From Emiliania huxleyi CCMP1516 (taxonomy: Eukaryota; Haptophyta; Isochrysidales; Noelaerhabdaceae), in the NCBI RefSeq assembly GCF_000372725.1, contig NW_005199443.1, positions 241,561 to 305,560 of the forward strand: DNA of 64,000 nucleotides, written 5' to 3'. Below, in pieces: positions 1-8,869 of the stretch. The notes beneath the pieces were generated by a model, which saw nothing but the letters and a program-made list of their open reading frames with translations, had not been told where the DNA came from and searched no databases. Positions within the stretch are counted from its first letter, which is position 1. The number at the start of each line of letters is the position of its first letter. The translations under genes and the position numbers were made by a program.

Positions 1-2879
1 CCCCCGCTACACACACTCCCTCACACCGCAGCGGCTGCTAGTCGTCGGCTGCACTCACCCTCGCCCTGGCGGTCGCCCTCGCCCTCGCCCTCACCCTCTC
101 TCTCCCGCCCGCCGCAGCGGCTGCTAGTCATCGGCTGCACGGGGGCAGGCAAGTCGACCCTGCTCAACCTGCTGGCGGGGTGGACCTTCGTCGGCAACCT
201 CGACGCGCAATTCTTCATTCCTCATTCCTCAGTACTAGTTGTTAATGAACGCCGTCTTCTCAGGCGACCTCGACGCGGCCGAGTTTGACTTCAGCTGGGT
301 GTGGCTCGCCGCTTCCCCTCCTCCGACTGGCCATTGAGTCTTCGGTGAAGACGACCCACTCTTCCTTGACCATAGGTGCCTCGCCCCTCGCCCTCCGACG
401 CGGGCGACGCGGCGGCGAGCGGCGAGGAGGAGGAGGAGCCTCTCTTCTCGACAGAGGCATGCACTAAGACACTTCCTAGACATTTCCTAGACACTCCCTA
501 GACACTCCCCTTCCTAGACACTTCCTAGACACTCCCTAGACACTCCCTAGACACTCCCTAGACACTTCCTAGACACTTCCTAGACACTCCCTAGGCACTC
601 CCTAGACACTTCCTAGGCGGGGAGCGAGTCGTGCACCAAGAAGACGTCGTACGCCAACCTGAGCTGGTTCGGCGACCGCGGCAAGCCCTTCACCGCCATC
701 GACACGCCCGGGCACGACGACCCGGACGGCGCTGACATCGACTCGCCGGAGGCTCGCGATGTCGCTGGGGCGAGATCGCCATAAGAATGAATCATTAATA
801 GTTAATAATTAGTAGGCTCGCGAGGCGCTGGGCGAGATCGCCGCCGACCTGCACAACAAGCTCCGCGCGATCAAGAAGGTGAACGCGATGCTCGTCTGCA
901 CAACGAGTATGAATGAGTTAATGAGCAACTATTAATTATGAAGGTGAACGCGATCCTTGTCTTGCACAACGACGTCCACTCCAACCGCCTCAACCCGGCC
1001 ACGTACACCATCCTCAAGATGGTCGCCGAGAAGTTCGCTGCGGCCGGCGACGGCGGCGACGTGTGGAAGCACGTCATCCTCGCCTACGCCAAGTGCATAT
1101 TAATTAATGAGTGAGTTATTACTTATGAAGGTGTGGAAGCACGTCATCCTCGCCTACGCCAAGTGCATATTAATTAATGAGTGAGTTATTACTTATGAAG
1201 GTGTGGAAGCACGTCATCCTCGCCTACGCCAAGTGCATATTAATTAATGAGTGAGTTATTACTTATGAAGGTGTGGAAGCACGTCATCCTCGCCTACGCC
1301 AAGTGCATATTAATTAATGAGTGAGTTATTACTTATGAAGGTGTGGAAGCACGTCATCCTCGCCTACGCCAAGTGCATATTAATTAATGAGTGAGTTATT
1401 ACTTATGAAGGTGTGGAAGCACGTCATCCTCGCCTACGCCAAGTGCAACTCGCACGACGTGTCCTGGCAGGCCCGCATCAGCACAGCCAGACAAGAGGAC
1501 TCTCCTCCCCCCTGCCAGCCTCTCGACCCCCCCCTCTCATTGGCCACTTCTATACACACGCGAGGTGGCCCTGCCTTATAAAAGGGAAGAGCTGCTCGTC
1601 AGCCATGGGGGAGCCCGCCGCCCCCCCGCCCGTTTGACAGGCCTCCATCGCCAAGAAGAAGAGGGACCTGCAGGCCGCCGTCCGCGCAAAGATCCCGTCG
1701 TGCAAGGTGGAGGTTCCTGTTGTGACGCTTGGAGGGGCGACGGTGAGCGGCGAGGGGGCGGGCGCGATGGCGGCGGCGGGCAAGGCCAAGGAGAAGGAGG
1801 GCTTCGACGAGCTCTGGACCTTTTTGCAGACGGCGGGCAACCCTAGAAGCGGAAGATGTATTGCTGTGCTCCAACCAGCACTCGAGAGGACACGGACTCC
1901 GCCGGACTCCGCCGTACTCGGCCGTATTCGCTGTGCCTTCGCCTCCGTTGTCTTCACGCGGTGCTCTGAAGGCGCTGCACAATACCGTCTTCCCGCCCTC
2001 ATGCCGGCGTATTCAGCGCGGTAGGCGGGCGACCTAGACTGCACGAAGCTGCAGCCGTTTGAAGGGGCCGACGTCAAGTGGGAAAAGATGATCAAGGCGA
2101 AGGATGAGGCGGAGGCGCGCGCGCGCGCGTCCCTCATCTACATCGCCGTCCTCGCAAAGCTGGGCGGCTTCCTTGTTTTCCTTTTCTGGCGCGCCTTCAT
2201 GCTGCCGCGCTACGTCGCCTTCTTGCTTGCGAGCGCCATCGGTGCGTACGCGGTGCACCAGATCGTGACTTGCAGCGGGGATGTGCCTCGCACGCCCCTC
2301 TTCGGCGCGGCGCTCGCGCTGCTGATGGTCAACATGCACACCGTCGCCGACGAGCTGCTCATCCTCGGCTTGTTCGTCAAGTTTGTCGGGTACGAGACGA
2401 CGGCGTGCTCGGTGCAATTGTTAATTGTTAATTGTTAATTATTGATTATTAATTGCAGGTACGAGACGATGGCGTACTCGGTGCGCCACTCGTGCCGCGT
2501 CCCGGCTCGCTCGCCCCCTCTCCACAGCGGTGAACAGCGTCTCTTCACAGCTGCACTACCCACAGGTGCGCCACTCGTGCCGCGTCCTTGCTGGGGCTGT
2601 GACCAGCGTCTCTTCACACCTCGAGCTGTGAACAGGTGCGCCACTCGTACCGCGTCTGGCTCGAGCCCCACGCGGGGCCGTTCGTCGACGCGGCGATGGA
2701 GAAGGCGGGCCCTCTGCTCCAGGCGCCTCCAGTTATTAAGTATCAATTGGTAATTTTTTAATGATTATGGCGATGGAGAAGGCCCTCTGCTCCAGGCGGC
2801 GCAGGAGCAGGTGAAGAAGCTGACCGTGTCCGTCGCGCCACCCGCAAAGCCGAGCGCGGAGACCAAGAAGAACCTCTGA
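1..2879 (+). CDS. AIG1/IMAP/Toc-like P-loop GTPase with C-terminal membrane segments (5' incomplete)
   Basis: Multi-exon gene cut by the window start. The exon at 116-190 encodes a G1 loop (LVIGCTGAGKSTLLNLLAG). An exon near 618-751 gives a GESCTKKTSY segment with the switch Thr, then AIDTPGHDD (G3/Walker B). Later exons give LHNDVHSNRLNPATYT and VILAYAKCNSHDVSW, the position where AIG1-type GTPases carry base recognition, although no classical NKxD is seen. After an acidic linker come about three hydrophobic segments (2130-2400), so the protein is probably membrane anchored near its C-terminus, as in Toc34 or GIMAP proteins. The stop is TGA at 2877-2879 after AKPSAETKKNL. The frame is continuous across introns 2400-2458, 2481-2635 and 2723-2795. 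It carries at least six introns of the exon-copy type. Family assignment is inferred from the G motifs; the substrate and compartment are unknown. Confidence 0.6.
466..617. repeat. Intronic minisatellite, ~11-bp CTAGACACTCC units
   Basis: About 13 imperfect copies of CCTAGACACTCC / CCTAGACACTTCC fill the intron before the GESCTKKT exon. The array ends in CCTAG, directly followed by the coding sequence, so a repeat copy seems to supply the acceptor AG. Confidence 0.85.
752..815 (+). other. Exon-copy intron (GC-AG, 64 bp)
   Basis: The intron opens with a near copy of the downstream exon start (GCTCGCGATGTCGCTGGGG against GCTCGCGAGGCGCTGGGCG) followed by an AT-rich spacer ending in TTAGTAG. The donor is the GC that begins the exon copy. 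Removing it joins SPE to ARE in frame. Confidence 0.75.
879..943 (+). other. Exon-copy intron (GT-AG, 65 bp)
   Basis: The intron starts with GTGAACGCGATGCTCGTC, a copy of the exon that resumes at 944 (GTGAACGCGATCCTTGTC), then an AT-rich spacer ending in ATTATGAAG. Confidence 0.8.
1061..1410 (+). other. Tandemly amplified exon-copy intron, 5 x 70 bp
   Basis: Five identical 70-bp units start at 1061, 1131, 1201, 1271 and 1341. Each is a 36-bp copy of the exon segment encoding VWKHVILAYAKC plus a 34-bp AT-rich spacer ending in TTATGAAG. The sixth exon copy at 1411 continues into the coding sequence. The intron is exactly five units long, begins with GT and ends with AG. Confidence 0.85.
2400..2458 (+). 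other. Exon-copy intron (GT-AG, 59 bp)
   Basis: Begins with a copy of the next exon (GTACGAGACGACGGCGTGC against GTACGAGACGATGGCGTAC), followed by repeats of TTAATTG and ending in TTGCAG. The splice keeps GYETMAYSV in frame. Confidence 0.8.
2481..2635 (+). other. Two-unit exon-copy intron with hairpin-type spacers
   Basis: Two copies of the following exon start (GTGCGCCACTCGTGCCGCGT at 2481 and 2566) precede the real exon at 2636. The spacers carry GTGAACAGCGTCTCTTCAC and GTGACCAGCGTCTCTTCAC motifs and end in CACAG and GAACAG. This is the spacer family also found in the PurK-PurE, QSOX and DOT1-like genes. Confidence 0.8.
2723..2795 (+). other. Exon-copy intron (GC-AG, 73 bp)
   Basis: Here the duplicated block is the end of the upstream exon (GCGATGGAGAAGG...CTGCTCCAG), repeated just before the acceptor. 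The GC donor follows CTCCAG at 2722 and the acceptor is CTCCAG at 2795, joining PLLQ to AAQEQ. Confidence 0.7.
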
Positions 2880-3605
2880 GAAGGCCGCGGCGCGTGGGGA
2901 AAGGTGCCGCCGCGGCTCTAGCGCAGGAGGGGGAAGGGGGGTGGGCGGGCGCCGCAGCGTCGCTGTCTAGCGTCGGCGGCGCCTGCAGGAGGAGCGGCCG
3001 GTAAGAGCGTTCCGTCTCGCCGATGCTCAGGGCGCTTTGGCGGCCACTGCCCCGGAACTGTGCCTTGTGGATGGCTGCGCGTCTCTCTGTCGTGGATCTG
3101 TCTCTCTGTGACTGTGACCCCCTGCTCGTCGGGTACCGCCTCGTGGACGGGAGAGGTGGGGTGCACGTCCCCACGTGTCCCGGCCGTGTACTAATTTCCT
3201 TTTCAATGCACGCAATGCCAATGGCTCTGCTGTCTGTGTCTCGTCACTGTCTGCAACAGCCAACACCGGTAAGTCGTTCGGTACCCCTGCCCGCGCGCGC
3301 CCGGGCGACTCGACGGAGCTCGGAGGCCGCGACGCGGACGGAGGTCCCGGAGGCAGGAGCACACAACCTCACAAGGCGACAGGGTTTTCAGGGACACGAG
3401 CCGGAGCAGCTCTCGGCCTCTCGCGTCGCAGGCAGCACATAGGCCAGCACGTGGCAGCTCAGCACTGTGTACTGATACATGTGGCTCGGCGCGCGTCACT
3501 CGGTGAGGCGAGCAGACGGGTGCAGCTGGGATGACAGCGTTCGCGTTCGCCCAGCCAGCGGGGTGAGATGAGGTCGGGAACACCCCGGTGCCCCCGCGCC
3601 CACGA
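2880..3605. other. Intergenic, no gene recognised
   Basis: GC-rich sequence between the GTPase stop and the minus-strand RCC1 stop. Open frames on both strands have shadow-type composition. No RNA gene or repeat was recognised. Confidence 0.5.
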
Positions 3606-4715
3606 CTAAATCTTCTTGGGCAGCAGCTGGTTCGAAATGTCCTCTCCGTGCCCTAGGCAGCTGCGTTCGCCCTTGCCCCACGTAAAGACGGCGCCGTTGG
3701 CGGCGAGAGCGATGCTGTGCACATCTCCAGCCGACACAGCGACGATTCGCCTGCCAGCAAAGGCCTCCACCTTCTTCGGCAGCAGCTGGCGCTGCTCGTC
3801 GCCGTGGCCCAACTGGCCTTGCTCTCCACCGCCCCAGCTCCAGACGGCGCCGTCAGCGGTGATGGCGAGGCTGTGAACGCCTCCAGCCGAGACAGCGACG
3901 ACGCGTTGGCCAGCCAAGGCCTCGACCTTCTTCGGCAGCAGCGGTTCGACATGTCCTCGCCGTGGCCCAGCCTGCCAGAGCCTCCCGAGCCCCAGCTCCA
4001 GACGCTGCCGTCAGCGGTGATGGCGAGGCTGTGGAAGTCTGCAGCCGACACAGCGACGACGCGCCGCCCAGCCAAGGCCTCGATCTTCTTCGGCAGCAGC
4101 TGGCGCTGCGAGTCGCCGTGGCCCAACCGGCCCCAGGATCCATAGCCCCAGCTCCAGACGGCGCCGTCAGCGGTGAGGGTGAGGCTGTGCGCAGCTCCAG
4201 CCGACACGCTCACGGTGCGCTCGCCTCCCAGCGGCGACGGGAGGCGGGTCAGCGTGTTGAGCCGCGCCACGCCCTCGCCGTGGCCAAGGACGCCTGCGAC
4301 GTGCTCCTCCGAGCCGCACGACGAGAGCCGCCCCTCGCCGTCGATGAAGAGGCTGTGCCCTCCGCCTCCCGCCGCCCTCGCCGGCGGGTTGGACTCGCAC
4401 AGCAACGCAGCAAAGCACAGCCACCGCACGGGGCAGCCCTCGCCCTCTGGCTGCGCCGGCAGCTCGAAGCCGCGCTCTTGCGCCCACAAGCGGATGGCCT
4501 CCGCCGCGAGCGAGGCGTGGAAGAGCAGCGAGACGGCTGCGACGCGAGCGATGTCGACGGGGCTGTCGCAGCGAGAGAGGGCGCGCTCGAGGAGGTCCGT
4601 GGGGAGGTCGAGGAGGCGGGCGGGCGGCGGCGTGTCTGGCGAGGGGGCGGCGGCGGAGGAGGCGGTGGCCCCGGTGGCGAGGCGGCGCGAGCGGCGGCGC
4701 GGCGGGGCAGACATC
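3606..4715 (-). pseudogene. F-box/RCC1-repeat protein, frameshifted copy
   Basis: On the minus strand from ATG at 4715 the protein begins MSAPPRRRSRRLATG, then an F-box-like segment (ARLLDLPTDLLERALSRCDS) and RCC1 blades of the pattern VSAGAAHSLTLTADGAVWSW. Near 3942 one base is missing relative to the paralogue at 25695-27134 (GCAGCAGCGGTTC against GCAGCAGCTGGTTC, plus strand). This shifts the frame in the middle of the propeller. The last blades continue in another frame to the stop at 3606 (SNQLLPKKI). It is therefore a broken copy unless the base is an assembly error. Family members are beta-propellers that act in exchange-factor or ubiquitin-ligase adaptor roles; the F-box suggests an SCF adaptor, by inference. 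Confidence 0.75.
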
Positions 4716-4829
4716 GTGAGAAAAAGAATTACCCGGGCCAAGGCTGACTGACGCGCGCGAGCCCAATAAAGAAATGGAAAAAAAGCCCGCCGAAGCTAGG
4801 AGAAGGTTGCGCGAAAGCACCGACGGCCC

Positions 4830-5042
4830 ATGCTCTCCAAGCTCGTCCTCTTGCTGGCCGTCTGCGGCGCGCGCGGCCTCCTGCTGCCCGTGGCGCATCG
4901 CGCCGCCGTCAGCACGACGTCGTTTCAATACGCCGTTGCTGCTCGCTTGCCGGCCGTGCAGATGGGCCGCGGCGACAAGCGCACAAAAAAAGGGCGGTTG
5001 TCAGGACGCCAGCGGAGGCGGCGGTCGAGCGGGCGGGCGTGA
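4830..5042 (+). pseudogene. Truncated copy of plastid ribosomal protein bTHX gene
   Basis: The 70-residue reading frame starts MLSKLVLLLAVCGARGLLLP, reaches MGRGDKRTKKG, then departs into an Arg/Ser tail. It is almost identical to the start of the intact gene at 27265 up to the GRGDKRTKKGK core, but the FGNARPKN part of the bTHX motif is missing. It sits head-to-head with an RCC1 copy exactly as the intact gene does, so the locus is a degenerate segmental duplicate. Confidence 0.7.
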
Positions 5043-5448
5043 GGACCGGGCGAGGCGGCGGGGGCGGCGGGCGAGGCGCCAGGCGGGACGGCTGCTGGCG
5101 CAAGTGCGCATGGGGGAGACGGCGGCGCGGGTGGCGAGCGCACGCGCAGATGGGGGGCGGAGTCGATTGCGGCTTTGGGGAGGGTCCGGCGGGGAGGGCG
5201 GGGTGGGTCGGGACGGGGTGGGGCTTTGGGGAGGGGTCCGGGGTGGGGTGGGGTGGGGCGGGTGTCGGAGGAGGGGATTTCGGACGCCGGCTCTTGTGGC
5301 GAGGACGATGGCTTCTAAGGAAGCCGTCGTCTGCGCCTTGTCTGTCGTGTGAATCGTAAATAGAATAAATAGAGCAGTCATCTCCAGGGAGAGATGGGCG
5401 ACGCGAATCGTGCGTGTGCGAGAGGGTTGTTAAATTCTTTTTCTCGCG
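5043..5448. other. G-rich intergenic stretch between duplicated loci
   Basis: Very G-rich top strand with irregular GGGGTGGGG runs (5150-5275), then the short 5' region of the plus-strand RCC1 gene. No gene seen. Confidence 0.5.
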
Positions 5449-6876
5449 ATGTCCACCCCGCCGCGCCGCCGCTCGCGCCGCCTCGCCGCCGCCTCCACCG
5501 CCTCCGCCGCCCCCTCGCCAGACACGCCGCCGCCCATCCGCCTCCTCGACCTCCCCACGGAGCTCCTCGTGCGCGTCATCTCCCGCTGCGACCCCGCCGA
5601 CATCGCTCGCGTCGCGGCCGTCTCGCTGCTCTTCCACGCCTCGCTTGCGCTGGAGGGCATCCGCTTGCGGGCGCAAGAGCGCGGCTTCGAGCTGCCGGCG
5701 CAGCCCGAGGGCGAGTGCGTCGTACGGTGGCTGTGCTTTGCTGCGTTGCTGTGCGAGTCCAACCCGCCGGCGAGGGCGGCGGCAGGCCAGTATCACAGCC
5801 TCTTCATTGACGGCGAGGGGCGGCTCTCGTCGTGCGGCTCTACGCCGTCCTACTTGCAAGAGCTACTGGGCCACGGCGAGGGCGTGACGCGGCTCAACAC
5901 GCCGACCCGCCTCCCGTCTTCTCTCCCTGCCATGAGTGTGTCGGCTGGAGCCGCGCACAGCCTCGCCCTCACCGCCGGCGGAGAGGTCTGGAGCTGGGGC
6001 AGCGGCAGCTCTGGCCGGTTGGGCCACGGCGATGAGCAGCACCAGTGGCAGCCACAGAAGATCGAGGCGTTGGCGGGCCAGAGTGTCGTCGCTGTGTCGG
6101 CGGGACGCGAACACAGCCTCGCCCTCACCGCCGTCGGCGCCGTCTGGAGCTGGGGCTATGGAGGCCTTGGCAGGCTGGGCCACGGCGACGGGCAGGCCCA
6201 GCCGCAGCTGCTGCCCAAGAAGGTCGAGGCCTTGGCTGGCCAGCGCGTCGTCACCGTGTCGGCTGGAGGCGCGCACAGCCTCGCCATTACCGCCGACGGC
6301 GCTGTCTTTACCTGGGGCGGTGGAGCCTTTGGCAACCTGGGCCACGGCGACACGCAGGAGCAGCTGCTGCCGAAGAAGGTCGAGGCCTTTGCTGATCAAC
6401 GTGTCGTCGCCGTGTCGGCTTTAGGGGTGCGCAGCCTCGCCCTTACCGCCGACGGCGCCGTCTGGAGCTGGGGCTGGGGAGGCTTTGGCAGCCTGGGCCA
6501 CGGCGACGAGCAGGACCAGCTGCTGCCCAAGAAGGTCGAGGCCTTTGTCGGCCAGCGCGTCGTCACTGTGTCGGCTGGAGCAATCCACAGCACCGCCCTC
6601 ACCGCCGACGGCGCCGTCTGGAGCTGGGGCAATGGAGTCTACGGCCAGCTGGGCCACGGCGACCAGCAGAACCAGCTGCTGCCGAAGAAGGTCGAGGCCT
6701 TTGCTGGCCGGCGCGCCGTCGCTGCGTCAGCTGGAGCGTACCACAGCCTCGCCCGCACCGCCGACGGCGCCGTCTTCACGTGGGGCAAGGGCGCAGACCG
6801 CTGCCTAGGCCACGGAGAGGACCTGTCAAACCAGCTGCTGCCCAAAAAGGTCGAGGCGTGGGCGCCGGGGCCGTGA
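5449..6876 (+). CDS. F-box/RCC1-repeat protein, intact intronless copy
   Basis: A 475-residue single-exon gene. It has an Arg/Ala-rich N-terminus (MSTPPRRRSRRLA), an F-box-like helix set at about residues 29-75 (IRLLDLPTELLVRVISRCD), and seven RCC1 blades from about residue 105 with the recurring pattern VSAG..HSLALTADGAVWSWG and LGHGDEQ.QLLPKKVEA. The usual blade number for an RCC1 propeller is seven, so the fold looks complete. The paralogues at 3606-4715 and 25695-27134 have the same architecture, so this is a local family. RCC1-like domains are known as GTPase exchange factors or protein-interaction platforms; the F-box points to an SCF adaptor role, which is inference. Confidence 0.8.
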   Translation: MSTPPRRRSRRLAAASTASAAPSPDTPPPIRLLDLPTELLVRVISRCDPADIARVAAVSLLFHASLALEGIRLRAQERGFELPAQPEGECVVRWLCFAALLCESNPPARAAAGQYHSLFIDGEGRLSSCGSTPSYLQELLGHGEGVTRLNTPTRLPSSLPAMSVSAGAAHSLALTAGGEVWSWGSGSSGRLGHGDEQHQWQPQKIEALAGQSVVAVSAGREHSLALTAVGAVWSWGYGGLGRLGHGDGQAQPQLLPKKVEALAGQRVVTVSAGGAHSLAITADGAVFTWGGGAFGNLGHGDTQEQLLPKKVEAFADQRVVAVSALGVRSLALTADGAVWSWGWGGFGSLGHGDEQDQLLPKKVEAFVGQRVVTVSAGAIHSTALTADGAVWSWGNGVYGQLGHGDQQNQLLPKKVEAFAGRRAVAASAGAYHSLARTADGAVFTWGKGADRCLGHGEDLSNQLLPKKVEAWAPGP

Positions 6877-7229
6877 GTAGGCAAGGCGTGAGTGCGAGGC
6901 GGCGAGGAGCCGAGCAGGAGCACTAGCCGTGGGCTTCACCGCTGGCGGCACGCTACGAGCTTTTGAGAGCTTGAGCCGCGAGCTTGCGAGCTGCTTGCGC
7001 TCTTGCGGCGTTGCCGTTCCCGTTGCCGGTTGAAGACAGAAGAGGGACTCGCCTTTAGATTTTTTCTTCTTTTGATTGATTCGCCAGCTGATTCTCTGTG
7101 CGCGAGAGGCCAGCCGCACGCCTCGCCGCTCACGCCTCACGCCTCAAGGCTCCCACCAACCTGCTCAGCAAGTCCCACACCCGCCTCCTCGGTAGACTCG
7201 GTAGGCGCTCTAGGCCCTCTCGAAGCAGC
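6877..7229. other. Intergenic, no gene recognised
   Basis: Contains GAGCTTGAGCCGCGAGCTTG-like short repeats and a T-rich stretch near 7055-7075 ahead of the next ATG. No RNA gene recognised. Confidence 0.4.
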
Positions 7230-7520
7230 ATGCTCGCCCGGATCGCCTCGCAGCAGTCGCGCCTCCTGCGGCCTCTCGCTGTCCGGCACATGTCCGGTGA
7301 GGCGAGGCCCATGACGCGCTTCGTTCAGGCGATCGCCGCCGCGCGCTCTCCTACGCCAGCACTTGCGCCAGCACTTGCGCCCACGCCACGCACCACTCGC
7401 GCTCTGTTGAGGCACTGCGCGCGGGTGAGCGCCGCTCTCGCTGTCTGTGGCCGGCTGCCGATATGTGTCTCCCCTCCCTTGCCCGCAGTACACCCGTTTG
7501 ACAAGACCAAGATGGCGGAG
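7230..7520 (+). CDS. Short mitochondrially targeted protein, 5' exons only
   Basis: The ATG at 7230 begins MLARIASQQSRLLRPLAV, an Arg-rich amphipathic leader typical of mitochondrial presequences. A GT-AG intron (7297-7488) joins ATGTCCG to TACACCCG and gives MSVHPFDKTKMAE. The exon appears to end at GAG before GTGCGTGCG (7521). No convincing continuation follows; within 120 bp a minus-strand reading frame begins. The gene may be truncated or its remaining exons are tiny. The product is not recognised. Confidence 0.35.
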
Positions 7521-7634
7521 GTGCGTGCGTGGGTCAACGACACTGACTTGCCGGTGCGCTTCTCGCGCATGACACACCGCCCAGGACCGGGCCGCGCGCT
7601 CACCCCGTGGAGTCTCTCGGCAGCTTGTCAGCCC

Positions 7635-7998
7635 TCAGCCGAAGCTGGGGCCGGTCCCGTAGCCGAGAGAGCCCGCGCCGATGAGTTCGACGCGGTCGGG
7701 GGGGCCTGCGGAGAGGCCAGCGAGATGGCGATCGCTGTACTTCATGGCGCCCTCAAAGTGGGGCTGGCTGACTCGCCAGAGGTCGATACTCTGGACGACC
7801 CATAGGATGCCACGAATGCCTGGAGGAGAGGGAGGCGAGGCCAGAGGCAGGCTCAGCTGCTCTCGGGTGATCTCGCTTTGGTGGCTGAAGGACCCGATGG
7901 TCCTGTCACATTCGCGTTCCGAGTCGTGGGGGTAGAAGAATTCGAGGTAGAATCGAGTCAGCACATCCTTGTAGTACAGCGGACCGCCAGGCTCGCCG
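7635..7998 (-). CDS. Unrecognised protein, C-terminal part
   Basis: The minus-strand frame encodes GGPLYYKDVLTRFYLEFFYP, then IGSFSHQSEITREQ and WVVQSIDLWRVSQPHFEGAM before ending at 7635. The aromatic-rich, non-repetitive composition is unlike the surrounding low-complexity frames, so it is probably a real exon. Upstream (about 8030 onward) the frame runs into a dispersed repeat, so the 5' part is either behind an intron or lost. No family assigned. Confidence 0.35.
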
Positions 7999-8029
7999 GC
8001 AGCATCCGCATTTTCTCTCTTTCTTCTTG

Positions 8030-8185
8030 ATTGATAGAAAGGCGAAGAACAGTCAGGCTCGGACTGGACACCAACGCGGTATGGGTGGACGCGGGACAGA
8101 TGATGACGACACGCACGAGCGACACACAGACACAAACAGGCTCACAAGACACACAGCCAGCGGGCTGCCACACACCCTGAGTAGG
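8030..8185 (-). repeat. Dispersed repeat DR1 (three copies)
   Basis: On the minus strand this reads TGTGTCGCTCGTGCGTGTCG...CGTCCACCCATACCGCG. Related copies lie at 37990-38150 (+) and 49617-49770 (+). All carry a 'TGTGTCGCTC..GTGTG' block followed by 'CCACCCATACCG'. No coding potential is evident. Confidence 0.6.
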
Positions 8186-8424
8186 CGTACACATCACTCC
8201 ATCCCGGGGAAACTCCGTCGAAATCGTCATTTTTTGGGGCCGATTCTGACTTCTGAGGCTGGTTGGGCCCAAAATCAGCCAAATTTTAGGCCAAATCGGC
8301 AAAATGGAGAACCCGGGTATACCTGGAAATTACCCTGCGACCGCCTCCCTGGGTATTTTGTCGATTTCCTCAATTTTGCCTCAGATTTTGCCCCAGACCA
8401 GCTCTCAGTACTCAGACTCGAGCA

Positions 8425-8500
8425 CTTGGAGCACTTGGAGTGCAGTCATTAGCCTCACATCCAGGGCCGGGGAGCTAAGGAGCGCAGCGGGCCGGATGAT
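8425..8500 (+). repeat. Dispersed repeat DR2 (three copies)
   Basis: Contains CTTGGAGCACTTGGAGTGCA followed by a CCGGGGAGCT block. Diverged copies occur at about 34350-34430 (-) and 56540-56605 (+). Structure beyond this ~70-bp core is unclear. Confidence 0.6.
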
Positions 8501-8869
8501 CGAGCTCTCAGACTCAGAGAGAGAGGTTTGTCAGACTCAGGGAAACTCGCGAGTTTCCAGAATGGAGCATCCACCCTCTGTTTTCCCTGGAATTTTACGG
8601 AAACTCAAAGTGCTGGGGACCCACTGTTGTCTTTTTTATTTGTTTGCCGGAAAGCTTGCAAGGCCAATCCGTTCCCCCATCCCTGGAAGCTCGGACTTAT
8701 TTCTTTTTTAAGCGACGCGCGCTTCGATTTGTTTATCGGGGAAAGAGGCCGCCCGAATTGCAATGACAATGAACTGGGCCTTAGTCCTGAAAAACCAAAG
8801 GAAGGAGGACTGCGTGTCGCCATCAGCTCGTGGCGGTTTTGCAGGACCAAAGGAAGCAGACTCTCCGCC

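Noticed and set aside
1061-1446. CRISPR-like array (regular 36-bp repeat with 34-bp spacers)
   Set aside because: The spacers are identical, the repeat is an exon segment and the genome is eukaryotic; it is an amplified intron.
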